Positions 23,861 through 35,344 of a DNA stretch of 64,000 nt are shown here, piece by piece. The notes beneath the pieces were generated by a model. That model searched no databases. It saw only the letters and a program-made list of their open reading frames with translations, and was not told the origin of the DNA. Origin of the DNA: Scatophagus argus. Its lineage: Eukaryota > Chordata > Actinopteri > Scatophagidae. How positions within the stretch are numbered: the stretch's first letter is position 1; each line of letters begins with the position of its first letter. The translations under genes and the position numbers were made by a program. The stretch lies in contig NC_058514.1 in assembly GCF_020382885.2 (NCBI RefSeq), positions 12,944,249 to 13,008,248 of the forward strand, in the 5' to 3' direction.

Positions 23861-26800
23861 AATCAAGAGATAACAGCTTTTGTACTACAGTACCAAACCT
23901 ATGCTACCTGCTTTGTCACATCCCAGCTCTTCTTCCTCCTGTGCAACGCTTTCTATGTGTGTTACAAGCCAAGTGGCACGATGGAACGCAACATGACTGG
24001 TATGTTGCACTTAAAGCCGTGCACGTGTATGAAAAAAACCACGCCCCAAATCTGACATCTTTAAACTTGCATCATTTCCTTTTTGTGGCTTTTGTGGCTT
24101 TTGGGGCTGAGCAACATGCTGGAGGTATGACACTGATAATCATCTTATAATATTGATTAATAAGGCCAACAAATAATATCACAGTCTATTTAACCACAAT
24201 CCACAATCTAAACTGCTGCCTTTATTCTCAATTTTGAAGTGCCCTGTAGATTATAGCCAGATTTGAAACAGCCAATGAATTTCTCTATTTTCACCTTTGA
24301 AACACAACAAACACATTTTTCTCAATGTGAGGAAGTGAAGACACATAGTCCATCTTTATACGTCAATGGACGGAAACAAAACAGTAATGTGGGCCACAAA
24401 ATGAAATCAATATGTTGAAGGACACAAAAACATCTCTGAAACTTGTAAAATGAATGCTTACTTTTATATAATGGTTAATTAGAAATTCCTGAGGTGGTGA
24501 GATAACTAACTTTGTCTTTTGAGAGAAATGGGAACTTAATGGCCATTAAAGCGGGAAGAAAAGAACTGCATATGTACCATTCAGAGGAAGAAGAATGACT
24601 TGATTGTACTTTCACTTATAGTCAAAGGTCAAGCAGTGATCACTTAATAATTGTTTCTTAATGTGGGCTTTTATGAAGCGTAGTAATGACCTGCAATGAA
24701 GGACAACAGAAGGTTAGTTGACTGACTGACAAGAATAAATCAAAGTTAAGGGGCAAGATGGCAGTCTTACACATACCTTTGAAAATACAGGATCTGCTCT
24801 ATTTGTAAGTATTTGCTTGCCATCTAAACATGTTCTGTAAACCCTGTCCCAAAGACACATGACCTCTACAGTCAGAAGCTGCATGACCCTCAGCACACCT
24901 GCCCCCACCTGACCAAGATGTCATGCGACTTACAGTTATGGCAACGCAAGATTAGCTCTAAGGTAACCTTCGAGCAACACTACTCACTTTGTTTTAGAAA
25001 CGGTTCATCATTAACCCAATCAGCAACTAAATGTTGACTGAAGCACACATTTCATTATTCCACCAACATGGAATCTAATCTCACCACATGATCCAGCAAA
25101 CACACTTGCCCTTGGTTTTGTGCCAGAGAATCAAGTCTTCCCATAAAATATGCTCTGACTAGAATATTCTCTCTATTTAACTGTCAACCTCTGCAATTTG
25201 AAAACCTTGAGCTAATTCCGGAAGAGGAAAAAAAAAAACTTTCAGGTGGTCCAATAAATTTCTCTCCAACACAACTCTGTCCACTTCAGAAAGGATGGAA
25301 TTCTCCCAACCTGCAAAGCTGCAGACTTTGTGTGTTTACGGCTTAATTTTTGGGATTTGATTTACTGACAGATACCATATTTATGCTCCTTGGCAGTTGA
25401 ACATCAAGACATGCCATTTGTGGAAAAAGTTGCTGCATGAAAGGAGCAGTCAGTCAGCCGTCACCTGCACACAACTTACACAGCCTACCATGTGGGCTGT
25501 CAACACCCACATTCGACATCCAATCCAAAGCTCCCGCTCCACACCACTCCTCCGAACACCGAGAAGGTCAGAGGCACCGATCTGTGTAACATCTTTGTTT
25601 CAACGTTTTGAGCCTTCAGTTGTCATGGTAGTTGTCACCATAGCATGTCATCTTCAGTCTGTGGAGATTCAGCTGAAGTGCTGAATGCCACAACACTTCA
25701 TGTTCAAACATCTAGCAGCTTGCTTTTACAATCCTTATTTCCATTCCACTACTGTTGCCTCTAAATTTTCATTTTTACCACAAAAGTTTATTGTTTCCAA
25801 ATATCAATAACAACAACAAAAAAATCATATTGTGTATTCATTTGGGGCTCCACTAAATCTGATGATCAATTTTTAGATTTTCGTTTGAAGATTTTTCTTT
25901 TTTTGTTTTTGCTTTATTTTTTATTTACTTTTTTTTCCCACAATGACATCGTAAAATATGAAGACCAACATTCAGTACAGCCCAAACCAAAAAGTTACAC
26001 ACACATCCAGCTGCAGCCAGGTTCTGAAGTCAGTATATTCACTACAGCACGAGTGACACTGACGGGCTTTGATTTGCAAAATTAACGAATTGAGTCGAAC
26101 ATCATAAAAGTGAAACCGAGGAAGAAAGATTTAATTTACCCACACACTTTGACTGACAGGTTATCTCTGGGTGGGAAAGCGTTTAATTAAAACCCTGTCA
26201 ACCAATTACCAACTTCTCACTGCTTTTAAAGTGGGATCTGACTTGCAGTTTTCCCATAAAAACCTAGACTTCAAATTATACCTTATGTCATTTTCAACTT
26301 ACTTTTTTGTGAAAAATAAAAAAAAAATACTGAGATGAAAAATCTACTTATCCCTTCTCTAAAGAGCTCTTCTAAAGAATCTCATGCCTAGTTTGGAATT
26401 TCTGTACTGCAATTTCTTGTTACTTAGTGGTCAACTGATACATTGCCACCGATAAACATCTGCCTGGCTGATCTGCTACTTTAAATATGGCTGTCACAAA
26501 AATAATGATTTGTGGAGGACCATGCATAAATCTGAACTTCTTATTTCCTGTCTTCTTCTTCACTGTCACTCATTTTCTCAGTGAAAATCCTTGATATATT
26601 GACAGATTTGCAAATGCTCTGATGTGTAGCACCTTTGTAATAATAAAGAATCACATTATTTAATTTTTCCCACTTTGAGACAATTATTATAGAAACAATA
26701 TTTTAAAAATGGAAGTAAAAGTCTATCAGCTTCTATCAGCCTCTGTTTTTATTGATTTATTTTATCCTGCTTAGACATGGGGTCCGATTTGGAGGGAAAT

Positions 26801-27992
26801 CTGTTGACCACGTCTTTATAAAACAGGACACCGTGATGCCGTTTGTCGCAAAAACTTTTGTGGGTACAGTTAAGTTTTCCCAATCCCTTCTAAGATCTTG
26901 AACAACTAATTTGGACATTTCTGCATGGGGCAAAACAAAGCACACAGCAAGTTTGTGTCCACAACAACTGATGGTATCACAGTCAAAAAAAAAAGTAAAG
27001 ACTCAGGTCATGTGTCTCAGCCCACATGACCTGGGAGGCCACCGCTTTTGAGGGAAACAAACAGTGTGGATAAAGACAACTAGTGAATGTTTAGATTACC
27101 TACAGACTGACACTACATGCGTAACAACATTAAAAATAATACCAAATCAAGACAGGAGAAAAGGCAAAGTATCTCAGCTTTGGGCCAAGGAGCAGGAACT
27201 AGAAAATCTACCTGAAGTTTCCAGAAAAATCCAAAAGAAATCCAAAGGAATCAGCACAACAAAAGAATCCGTAATACCTGCGTCCATGAAAATGCTTAAA
27301 TAGTCACCAAATACTGTTCTTCCTGTAGCTCCTCCAATACTAATACTCCCTCTATGAACCTGAGATAACAAACAGACTCCCACTAGATCAATGTCACTGA
27401 AGTAAGTCAGATCATGAGGTAAATATTGTTCTTTTAGACCCGTTTATAGAACAGGAACCTGTCATTTTTACTTTTAACACTTTTTTCATTATTAATGACT
27501 GATAAAAGTCATGGGGCATGAACCTTTTCGGCTTCTGAAGGCCAAAAAATGGTTTACTTCCTTGTTAGGCAGTCACCAGCATATATACAGCAGTGTTTGT
27601 CCCTGGAAGTGACTTTTCTCAGGTCTAGCAAAGTTTTACAAATCTAAAACCTTGGATTTAGATCAAAATTCATAATAGAAAAAGTCACAAGTTGTCCTGT
27701 CAGTAGTTTTAGAGACATGATGGTCTATGGGGACAATGCTTATTGGGACTCAGGAGCATTTTTCGGTGCAGTGGCCACCGGGGAAAACTGGAAGCAAGGC
27801 TGAGCAGAGCTATCTTATCCAGGAGAAAATAATTCATCCATCTTTGAAAACCACTGGCTTCAGGAAGTGGCAGCACCAGGGCAAAAGAGTCCCCCTAGTA
27901 AAACCACAAAGGATCACCTATGCAGCTTGGCTTGTGTACAGAATAAACAAGAGAAACCCAGTGTGTTAATTATGTTGAGGTGTTGGGAGGTG

Positions 27993-28191
27993 GATTTTGT
28001 TACCTACTGACAGAGCCAAGCTAGCTGTTTCATGCTGTTTCCAGTCTTTGTGCTATGCTAAGCTAACTGGCCGCTGGCTGTAGATTCATATTAAGCATAC
28101 AGAAATGACAGTGGTTTCCACCTTCTCATCCATGTCTTCGCAAGAATACCAATAAGAGTAGTTCCCAAAATGTCAAATTGTATCCCTTTAC
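27993..28191. repeat. dispersed teleost repeat fragment
   Basis: Contains 'gacagagccaagctagctg', 'gtgctatgctaagctaactg', 'gctggctgtagattcatatt' and 'agttcccaaaatgtcaaattg', a recognisable order found in a very frequent fish repeat. No coding capacity. Recognition is from memory. Confidence 0.6.
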
Positions 28192-29189
28192 TTTATCCCC
28201 TTAATTTTCCATTTAGAGGCTAATTAATGTGATAAAGCAATTAATGTAACGGTGGAATATAAAAAAACTTTTCTCCACCAAAACCAATTGGCCTCCAAAC
28301 TAAATGAAATTAGTTGGTGTTTTTTGTTTGTTTGTTTTAGTTGGTCTGGTATGTGCCTGATGTTAACTAATATTAGCAAAACTTTAGGCAGATAAGTTTA
28401 ACTGAGTGAATTATCTGTTTTATGGCTCTTCTTTACACTAGAACACTTTGGTGTTTTTGCCACAGTGCCTGCTGTTCAGCAGGCCCACGCTATAAACTGG
28501 ATTTAAAGTGTGATGCTCCTCCACGTCAAACTAGTTCCAGAGAATCAAATAAAAACCAGTTTATTATACTTTCAATTTCAATATCTGACTCACATTCTGA
28601 TTACAAGCCTTCCTGGTGTTTGATGTAGTCAAAAAGAGCCCTAATGGAGCGTCACAATGTGACATGACAAGTTATTTTTACAGCTCATCAGCTGACTAGG
28701 AGTGAATCGTCCTCCTCGTCTGCCAAATCTACTGAAGGAAAAACTCTTCATCATCTCATCCTGGGGTAATAATAGACTCGCTGTGATCTGTCATTCTGAG
28801 AAAACCTCGAAAAGTTGGACCTCCATCAGGACATCCTGATCTCGCAAAGTGATCATCAGCAGAGCCATTCTTCAGCACTGCAGCCTAATCATATGATGCT
28901 GCTGATGTAAGGACAGACCGGATGAAGCCAGTCTAAATGCCCAGGGCCTGTATGGACTAAACCGGGCGCTCAGAGTCAAAGTAGCTCAAAAATATAACAA
29001 TTAAAATTCTATCCAAATCATTTCCCCCTCAGGCATTACCAGCATGGCAGCGACCACGGGGATTTCCACCTCTCTCCAAAGGCTCCTGAACGCATCATAA
29101 AATATATTCAAACATCCAACAGGGACGCTCATGCACTCTAAGCCTTTATCTTGTCATACTTCTCATTCATCGCAGCACATACTCATCTC

Positions 29190-29690
29190 TGCGTATCGCG
29201 GCGTCCCGAAAACACAGAAAGCTCGCTTAATCCTCCTGATCGGCGGCGCGTCTTTCAGCGCGGTTAGTGATTTTTTTTAAAAAAAAAATAAAGGTATTAA
29301 ATGTTGTTTTACCTTTGGAGAGTGACACTGTGCGTGTCCTCTGTAGGCTGCTGGCTCGGTGACCTTGGAGAAGAAAGATGCGTGTGTATGTATGTGTATG
29401 TGTGTGTGTTGGGGCTCTGTGTTTAAATTTCCTGAGTGTGAGCCGCTGCGTGACGTGGAGCCGCCGCGGGCTGCAGAGGGCGGCGCTGCCTGCCTCCGTT
29501 TCTATTTTCGACTGCAGGGGATTGACTGAGCCATTCAGCAGTCCTTACATCCACAGCTTCTTCTCCCTCCGCCCCGCCAGGCTGCTGTAGTATTTCTGCG
29601 TGCTCTGATCAGCCCTTTGCAGACCGCGAAAACGTTGTCAGTTATCTGATAAGCGCCGCTAGAGCAGGCGCGACGAGGGCTGCAACTGAC
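29190..29690 (-). promoter_or_regulatory. slc16a7: CpG-rich probable promoter of slc16a7
   Basis: The window is AT-rich, but here CpGs cluster ('gatcggcggcgcg', 'gtgagccgctgcgtgacgtg', 'gccgccgcgggc', 'gcgccgctagagcagg'). A CRE-like TGACGTGG lies at 29451-29458. It coincides with a minus-strand splice donor at 29312. No TATA box was seen on minus. Inference from composition and position. Confidence 0.5.
29313..29560 (-). other. slc16a7: probable non-coding first exon of slc16a7
   Basis: On minus, 'ctctccaaag|gtaaaac' gives a good donor with the exon edge at 29313. The sequence upstream is GC-rich and carries no long frame. A non-coding first exon and a long first intron are usual for SLC16A1/7. 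The 5' edge is unknown; 29560 is a placeholder within the CpG-rich block. Confidence 0.4.
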
Positions 29691-29699
29691 GACTGTCTT

Positions 29700-30250
29700 C
29701 TCTTTCAGTTGACAATTGAGTCTGTAAAATGTCAGCTCAAAGATGTTTTATTTACCGTCACGTGATTCAAAACAATAATGTTATTGCTTGAAAAGGATTA
29801 AATTATCAAAATATTTACTGTTTTTTTCCACGTTATATGAAGAGTGATTTGTTTGAGTATACTCAAATAGGCCTAATAATAAGTGTAGGTTGACTGTTCA
29901 CACAGTGACGCCAAGCCCAAAATGTTAACAATAAAACATATTAGGGTTTTTTGTCTCCCCTATGTCATCATATTATTCTTGATTCTACAAATAGCAACAT
30001 GATTATTTATGAGTTTAAAACCAGCAAGTTTCTGAAACCCATTTTCCTTCCACAGTGGTAAATGATTACAGAGATTTGTACAAAAAAAGAAGTGTGTTGC
30101 TAATTGAGCTCTTGTCTTCAAATAAACACAAAAAAATATAAAAAACAGTCAACTTCTTCAACATTCAAATATTTCAAAACAAATACGATGGAATTACCAC
30201 CAGCATGCCTTTTTCAAAAAGGCAAACATATGCTTTCAAATTTATATTAT
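29700..30250. other. AT-rich intergenic DNA, nothing recognised
   Basis: No gene, RNA or clear repeat was seen between the slc16a7 promoter and the LINE fragment. Confidence 0.5.
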
Positions 30251-30269
30251 ACCATTTGGACTACAAAAT

Positions 30270-31110
30270 ATTTTTAAGGCCTGAGCGTGGCTATAGAAAG
30301 ACAGAGGGTGGCAGGGTCAGAACGGTTGAAGAGTTTGATAGCCACAGGGAGGAAGGACTTCATGTGGAGCACCTCGGTGGTCTCAGTCTATGACTGAAGG
30401 TGCTGCGGTACGATTCCAGTGTGGCATGCTGGGGGTGTGACTTGTTGAGGATGATGAGCAGTTTCCTCAGCATTATCTGCTCAGACACCTCTGCCAGAGA
30501 CTGCAGTTCCACTCCCAGGACAGAGTCAGCTCTCCTGATGAGCTTATCGAGCCTGTCGGCATCAGCTGCCTTCACCCTGCTGCCCCAGCACACCACAGTG
30601 TAGAAGATGACACTGGAGACCACTGAGTGGTAAAACATCTGCAGCATTGTCCTGCAGACATTGAAAGACCTGAGTCTCCTCAGGAGGAAAAGGCGACTCT
30701 GTCCTTTCTTGTAGAGAGCATTGGTGTTGACTGTCCAGTCCAGTTTATTGTCTATGTGGACCCCTAGATGCTTGTAGCAGTCCACAATGTCCACCTCAGT
30801 ACCCCTGATGTTGATAGGGTTGTGTGGAGTACTCGTCTTCCTGAAGTCCACCCTCAGCTCTTTAGTTCCCTATGTTGAGCTGCAGGTGGTCCTGTCCACA
30901 CCACTCCACGAAGCTGTCCACCACACCTCGGTATTCAGTTTCCTGGTCACCGGTGATGCAGCCCACAATGGCAGAGTCATCCGAAAACTTCTGCAAATGG
31001 CAGGATTGTGAGCTGTACCTGAAATCCAAGGTGTACAGTGTGAACAGAAAGGGAGAGAGGACCGTCCCCTGAGGAGCCCCTGTGCTGCTCAGTATGATGT
31101 GGTAGCATGT
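30270..31110 (-). mobile_element. degenerate LINE reverse-transcriptase fragment (L2/Rex-like)
   Basis: Minus-strand translation from about 31100 down gives GAPQGTVLSPFLFTLYT (finger/palm motif), then KFSDDSAIVG, a variant of the YADD catalytic box, then a thumb region with VVDSFVEWCGQDHLQLNIG. A stop and a frame shift near 30866 break the frame, which resumes as a 163-codon open frame (30851-30360) with RRLRSFNVC and VVCWGSRVKAADADRLDKL. It ends with SFLPVAIKLFNRSD. The 5' part (endonuclease, palm start) is absent. Truncated and inactive. Confidence 0.8.
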
Positions 31111-31114
31111 GAAC

Positions 31115-31320
31115 CTTGCTTTGCACTGGGGTTGGATGCGGCTTCTCCAGGCTGTTGCCTTGGGGTTGAAGGCATAGCATTGTCTTGGTATCCTGAAGTA
31201 CTAAGATATCCCTTCACTGTAAGTACAGGGCCTCTCCCAACCCCTGAAAAACAGCCATACCACACCTGAATTCAATGATAAAGAGATGTGACTGAATACT
31301 TGTGTCAATACAGTGTATCT
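31115..31320. mobile_element. DNA-transposon end fragment (probably Tc1/mariner type)
   Basis: 'cctgaaaaacagccatacc', 'cacctgaattcaatgat' and 'gaatacttgtgtcaatacagtgtat' appear in the order typical of an abundant fish transposon end. It directly adjoins the LINE fragment, so the two may be nested. No transposase motif survives. The class is from memory. Confidence 0.5.
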
Positions 31321-31890
31321 ACAAAACTGAGCAACTCACACCAAAGCAACCTATCACTACAAGTAAGAGGAAAACTGGTGTATTATTGATTTAGGAGGTT
31401 AACTATAAACTATGATGCCTTTCCCTCCAGTGAACACTTCTAAGCAGTGCAAATGCCCTGCATTTCTTCTCCTAAGTTAATGTCTTTCAGATGTATTTCC
31501 ATGAGAGATCCAGTTACAAAGACCTTTTGCTCTTCGATCAGGCACAGTACCTGGTTACCAAATGGATTATCAGCATACCAGCTCATGTCTTTGCATGGGT
31601 CAGGCCAGAAGATTTAATTAATGCAATGCACACACTGCCTGCTATGGCCAGTGGTGATGATCTCATGAAGTTTCAGCCGTGGAGGATACTGTTGATTTTG
31701 ACTCCAGTCCATGACCCCCAGCTCTCTCTGACAGTGACATGTCCACTGTGTTTATGTCTACTTTTGTAATTTTTAAAAAATATTTTGAATAGAAAAAGAA
31801 GCTAATTTGGTCAAATCTTGAGCACCAAAAGGAGTCGAAATGTCAGTTAACGCGTTGCCACTAAAAGTGGTTGCAAAGTATAGGACCACA
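31321..31890. other. intergenic DNA, nothing recognised
   Basis: Only short open frames without recognisable similarity. Confidence 0.45.
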
Positions 31891-31893
31891 ATA

Positions 31894-32494
31894 GTGAATT
31901 TTGGTATTAAAACTAAAAATTGGCATTGAAAATAAAACATGAACTGGAAAAGGAAACACTGGCATTGAAACGTTTGTATTTGAAAAAGTTGTACTGGTAC
32001 TGAAACCAATATTTTGCACTGAAAAATGAAATACAAACATAAAAATGATTCCTTTTTATTTTGATATCTTTTTATCTTTAATTCAATCCATTTCTAACTC
32101 TAAAAAAATACAACAGTTTGGAAGTTTCAGGTGAAATCGAGGAAGCTGTTTGCCAGGTGTGGGTTCATGTTGGAGCCTGTCAGAGGCCCCTGAGCAACCA
32201 GAGGAGTGACATTTCTCATACACTGAAATCACATTCCTTGCCTTTCCCTCCATACCCCTCCTTGCGTATCAAAACAGTGATACGTATATTATTACCATTA
32301 AATAAGACTGTTACTGAGAAAAAGACTGACATGAAGAAAAACTCACAATATTGTCAATGAAAAGGCATAAAAAAATGAAGATAAAATTAAAACTTTTTTT
32401 TTATTTTTGATGCAAATGTTTCAATGCCAGAGTTGTCTTTTTCAGTTCATGTTTTGTTTTCAAGGCCAAATTTTCATTTCAGTACCAAAATTCA
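31894..32494. repeat. imperfect inverted repeat, arms about 85 bp
   Basis: Left arm 31894-31979 and right arm 32409-32494 are imperfect reverse complements. 'catgaactg', 'ggcattgaaa' and 'tgaattttggta' occur on the left, and their complements in the proper reversed order on the right. The spacer is about 430 bp. The left arm and adjoining spacer also contain diverged repeats of a 'ggcattgaaa/ggtactgaaa' unit. It could be a foldback element or a decayed tandem repeat in both orientations. Confidence 0.65.
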
Positions 32495-32904
32495 TAGTCA
32501 TTGTTCTAGCCCATATGAGAGCAGTTGAATTACTATCAAGAGATTACATTAGTTCAAATATGAGTTGAAGAGCAGGAAAGTACTTGAAGATTGATTCAAC
32601 ACTGAATCAGATGCAGTCTTTGTCCTAAATGTTCTTTGCGTGCATAAAGCTGCTGGCATCACAAGCGGCAAACTCAATCTGGGTCATTTGAGCTCAATCC
32701 GCTGGATTAAAGTGAAAGGGTCACAGCGAAGCCTGTGCATATGGTGAGAGTCACTTGTCAAATGTGAAGAAGACACCGAAGAACAACGGACCACAACAAA
32801 AATACAGTGGTAGTAACTGACATACCACAGACATTAGGCAGCAATATTGTTGTCTTATCTACTAGGAAGCCATGCTTAGTTGTTGTTTTTTAAGCAATAA
32901 TCAG

Positions 32905-33080
32905 AATCAGAATCAGAATCAGAAAGACTTTATTGCCATTGTAAGTGAAGAGGTTTCACATTACTAGGAATTTGTCTTGGTGATTGGTGCATACATAGAA
33001 CGTAACAAGTAATATTTAATAGAAGAATAAAATAAAATAAGGCAACACAAAATAAAATAAGATAAGTAAAATAACAGTTG
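32905..33080 (-). mobile_element. LINE/SINE 3' end with (CTGATT)n tail, minus strand
   Basis: Four 'aatcag' units precede 'aaagactttattgccattgt', which on minus reads '...acaatggcaataaagtcttt' followed by (ctgatt)n, a common 3' tail of fish LINEs. The preceding sequence is AT-rich and degenerate. Confidence 0.6.
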
Positions 33081-33926
33081 TCACTGAAGCCAGTGTTAAT
33101 ATATGCTTCAGAAGTGATGCTTTCTCTTTTCCATTCCTGTCAGGAGGATTCATCCTTGCATTCTGATGTAGCCCACATAAAAATAAGAAAATACAGCATG
33201 GACAGAAAATCATAGCAGGTGGCCAAATGGCACATAAAATGACCTGTTCCAGAAAATATATCCTGGTCCAATCAAAAGCGTTTCAAGTTGATCATTTAAA
33301 GAGCAAAGAGTGTGCTGAAATAGTAATGAGTTTGAGTCTTTAGAGAACTATGGCCAATAATAATTTAAAACGTTGCACATACAACGTATTAGGACTGCCA
33401 ATGTGATAATGAGATTTCACAATAAACCATATTGAGTTTCCAGACAGTTTGGTAACCCTGGACTGATATTTAGATTTCATTATTCGTTATTTCATTAGTA
33501 TTTTCTTAATTGACCAAAAAGATGTTTTTGTGACATTTTGTCCATGTAAATTCAATCATTTGTCAAATACGATGCTCCAGTCTTCCCTAAAACATACAAA
33601 AATCATTTTCTTAAACCTGTTTCGGTTCAGAGTGTCCAATGCTGCTCTGTATTGTTGTTTCAGAAACTTTTCCACACTGAAGAGAATAAAATATCCATGA
33701 GAAACCCATTTTCTCTAAACATAAATAATTCAGTAGTTCTTTGGGCCAATGCGCCCCCAGTTTGGCTGTGTTTCTTGTTGCTGTTAATAGAACAGTCTGC
33801 AGTAAACACAGATCTCTATGATTCAGGTGACACCAACAAATCTGAGCCATGATGTCTGTTTTAACTTATCATGAATGCAATTCGTCCTAGGGAAGGTGAT
33901 GTGTTAGCAGAAGTCCAAACAACCAT

Positions 33927-33991
33927 CACCCAACATGGGGTTCAAAACTGAGATTAAGAGTCACATGTGCTACTGCCTGAACTAGCCAGAC
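33927..33991 (-). pseudogene. decayed tRNA-Lys copy
   Basis: Reads on minus as a tRNA-Lys relative: acceptor, D-arm, anticodon-loop and T-arm parts align with the intact gene at 35236-35308. It is 65 bp instead of 73, has lost about 8 bp between the T-arm and anticodon stem, and carries many substitutions including in the T-stem. Flanking bases are also alike ('gggaaggtgatgtg' before, 'ggactg' after), so a unit larger than the tRNA was duplicated. Confidence 0.75.
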
Positions 33992-34359
33992 AGAAAACAG
34001 TGGGTCAGATTTCAGGACTGCATTATTTCTCACGGTCTGACAATATTGAGTGAGGTGGAGGACCACAAATTTAGAGGTTAAGATTATAATATGTTATTTC
34101 ACTACAATGGCCCGATTCAGACCAAAAGCTTGCAGTCGTTGCAGTAAAAATGCCAGTATTCCCATTCATTTTGAGTGTGGGTAGTGCATTTAGACTGCAG
34201 ACGTGTGGGCTGCAGGGGGTTCCGAAAAACTAAATGCAACAGCGCTGTGGTGAAAAAGTGGAAACAGACTCAACTTTCAGAGAAACCCAAACCAGCCAAT
34301 CACATATCCCTATAATCAAACCAGCTGGATGCAAGTCTCAGCACATTTCAACGCATCAA

Positions 34360-34441
34360 GACGAGGTGGCCGAGTGGTTAAGGCGATGGACTGCTAATCC
34401 ATTGTGCTCTGCACGCGTGGGTTCGAATCCCATCCTTGTCG
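34360..34441 (+). tRNA. tRNA-Ser (GCT)
   Basis: 82 nt with all parts of a type II tRNA: acceptor GACGAGG/CCTTGTC (one G-T pair) and discriminator G; A-box TGGCCGAGTGG; anticodon stem ATGGA/TCCAT around loop CTGCTAA with anticodon GCT at 34393-34395; long variable arm; B-box GGTTCGAATCC. Decodes AGC/AGU in cytosolic translation. No CCA is encoded, as expected in a eukaryote. Unusually, no TTTT terminator follows for about 445 bases, and a SINE begins 38 bp downstream. Confidence 0.95.
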
Positions 34442-34479
34442 CATTCGAGTTATTAATATTATATAAATTCGTTAAGTTT

Positions 34480-34831
34480 GGGGGCAGCCGTGGCCTAGAG
34501 GTTGGAGAAGCGGCTTGTGATCGGAGGGTCACCGGGTCGATTCCCCCACCGGACAGGCAGGAAAAATTTGGGTGTGGTGGAGTGATTAATGCCCCCCCCC
34601 CCTCCATTAGCTGGCTGATGTGCCCTTGAGCAAGGCACTTAACCCCCCAATATGCTCCCCGGGCGCTTGATGCAGCCCACTGCTCCTGTGTGTGTGTTTC
34701 ACTGCACGTAATTTGCCGGGTGTTGCATGTGTGTGTTCAACTAAGGATGGGTCAAATGCACAAGACGAATTCAGTGTGTGTATCTAAAAATATATATACT
34801 GTCAATAAAGCTGATTCTTCTTCTTCTTCTT
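34480..34831 (+). mobile_element. tRNA-derived SINE with (TTC)n tail
   Basis: Opens with 'ggggcagccgtggcctagagg' (A-box GTGGCCTAGAGG), B-box-like GGGTCGATTCC, then a tRNA-unrelated body with 'gctggctgatgtgcccttgagcaaggcacttaa' and 'tgatgcagcccactgctcc'. It ends with 'gtcaataaagctgattc' and a (ttc)n tail. About 350 bp and well preserved, hence fairly young. An 11-C homopolymer sits at 34592-34602. RNA polymerase III type element, mobilised by a partner LINE. Confidence 0.85.
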
Positions 34832-35223
34832 GCTGAAATAGCCCTGACATATATTATTCATAGATAAAATTGTTGATAGTCCTTCTTTTAGTCCAAAGGA
34901 GCCACCGCACACTTTCACCAGTGAACATCAAGTTTTAGTGTCACTTTGGTTTCTTTCAATCACCCTCCAAGTTGAAAACTTTTGAAATGTTTTTGTACTT
35001 TAAAATGTTCCAAGATAAATTCAAAAGCAATAGCAGGAACTGGTTGGACAGGATATACCAATAGATTCATTACACACTGATTCTTTGTCACACTTCATCC
35101 TGTAGACTGTAGCCAAACAGTCTACAGTATCCACAAATATCACAAGTCATTGACAGAGTTGACCTGTGTGGTGTGGTTCAATATATCACATCCAAGGGAA
35201 GGTGATGTGTTTAACACCCAAAG

Positions 35224-35228
35224 AAAAA
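35224..35228 (-). terminator. RNA polymerase III terminator of tRNA-Lys
   Basis: AAAAA on plus is TTTTT on minus, 7-12 bases past the tRNA 3' end at 35236. Confidence 0.85.
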
Positions 35229-35235
35229 CACCAAC

Positions 35236-35308
35236 CGCCCAACGTGGGGCTCGAACCCACGACCCTGAGATTAAGAGTCTCATGCTCTACCGACTGAGCT
35301 AGCCGGGC
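35236..35308 (-). tRNA. tRNA-Lys (CTT)
   Basis: 73 nt on minus. Acceptor GCCCGGC/GTTGGGC with two G-T pairs and discriminator G, A-box TAGCTCAGTCGG, anticodon stem TGAGA/TCTCA with loop CTCTTAA and anticodon CTT (35273-35275), B-box GGTTCGAGCCC. Nearly the same as vertebrate tRNA-Lys-CTT, and followed by a T5 terminator. Decodes AAG. It lies convergent to tRNA-Ser, with a decayed relative 1.3 kb to the left. Confidence 0.96.
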
Positions 35309-35344
35309 TACTTCAGCTGCTTTCCGGACTGTATTCTCATTGAT

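Larger units (their letters stand above)
19083..29312 (-). other. slc16a7: slc16a7 5' intron, about 10.2 kb (inferred)
   Basis: Lies between the first coding exon and the presumed non-coding first exon. It holds two dispersed-repeat fragments, a LINE 3' end at 23640-23860 and a (GT)13 repeat. An extra 5' UTR exon inside it cannot be excluded. Confidence 0.5.

Noticed and set aside
30400-30603. Plus-strand frame in the LINE fragment
   Set aside because: Antisense of the reverse-transcriptase reading frame, which has recognisable motifs.
33927-33991. Second functional tRNA-Lys
   Set aside because: Eight bases missing and T-arm disrupted; called a pseudogene.
34234-34629. 131-codon frame across tRNA-Ser and SINE
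   Set aside because: The DNA is fully explained by a tRNA gene and a SINE.
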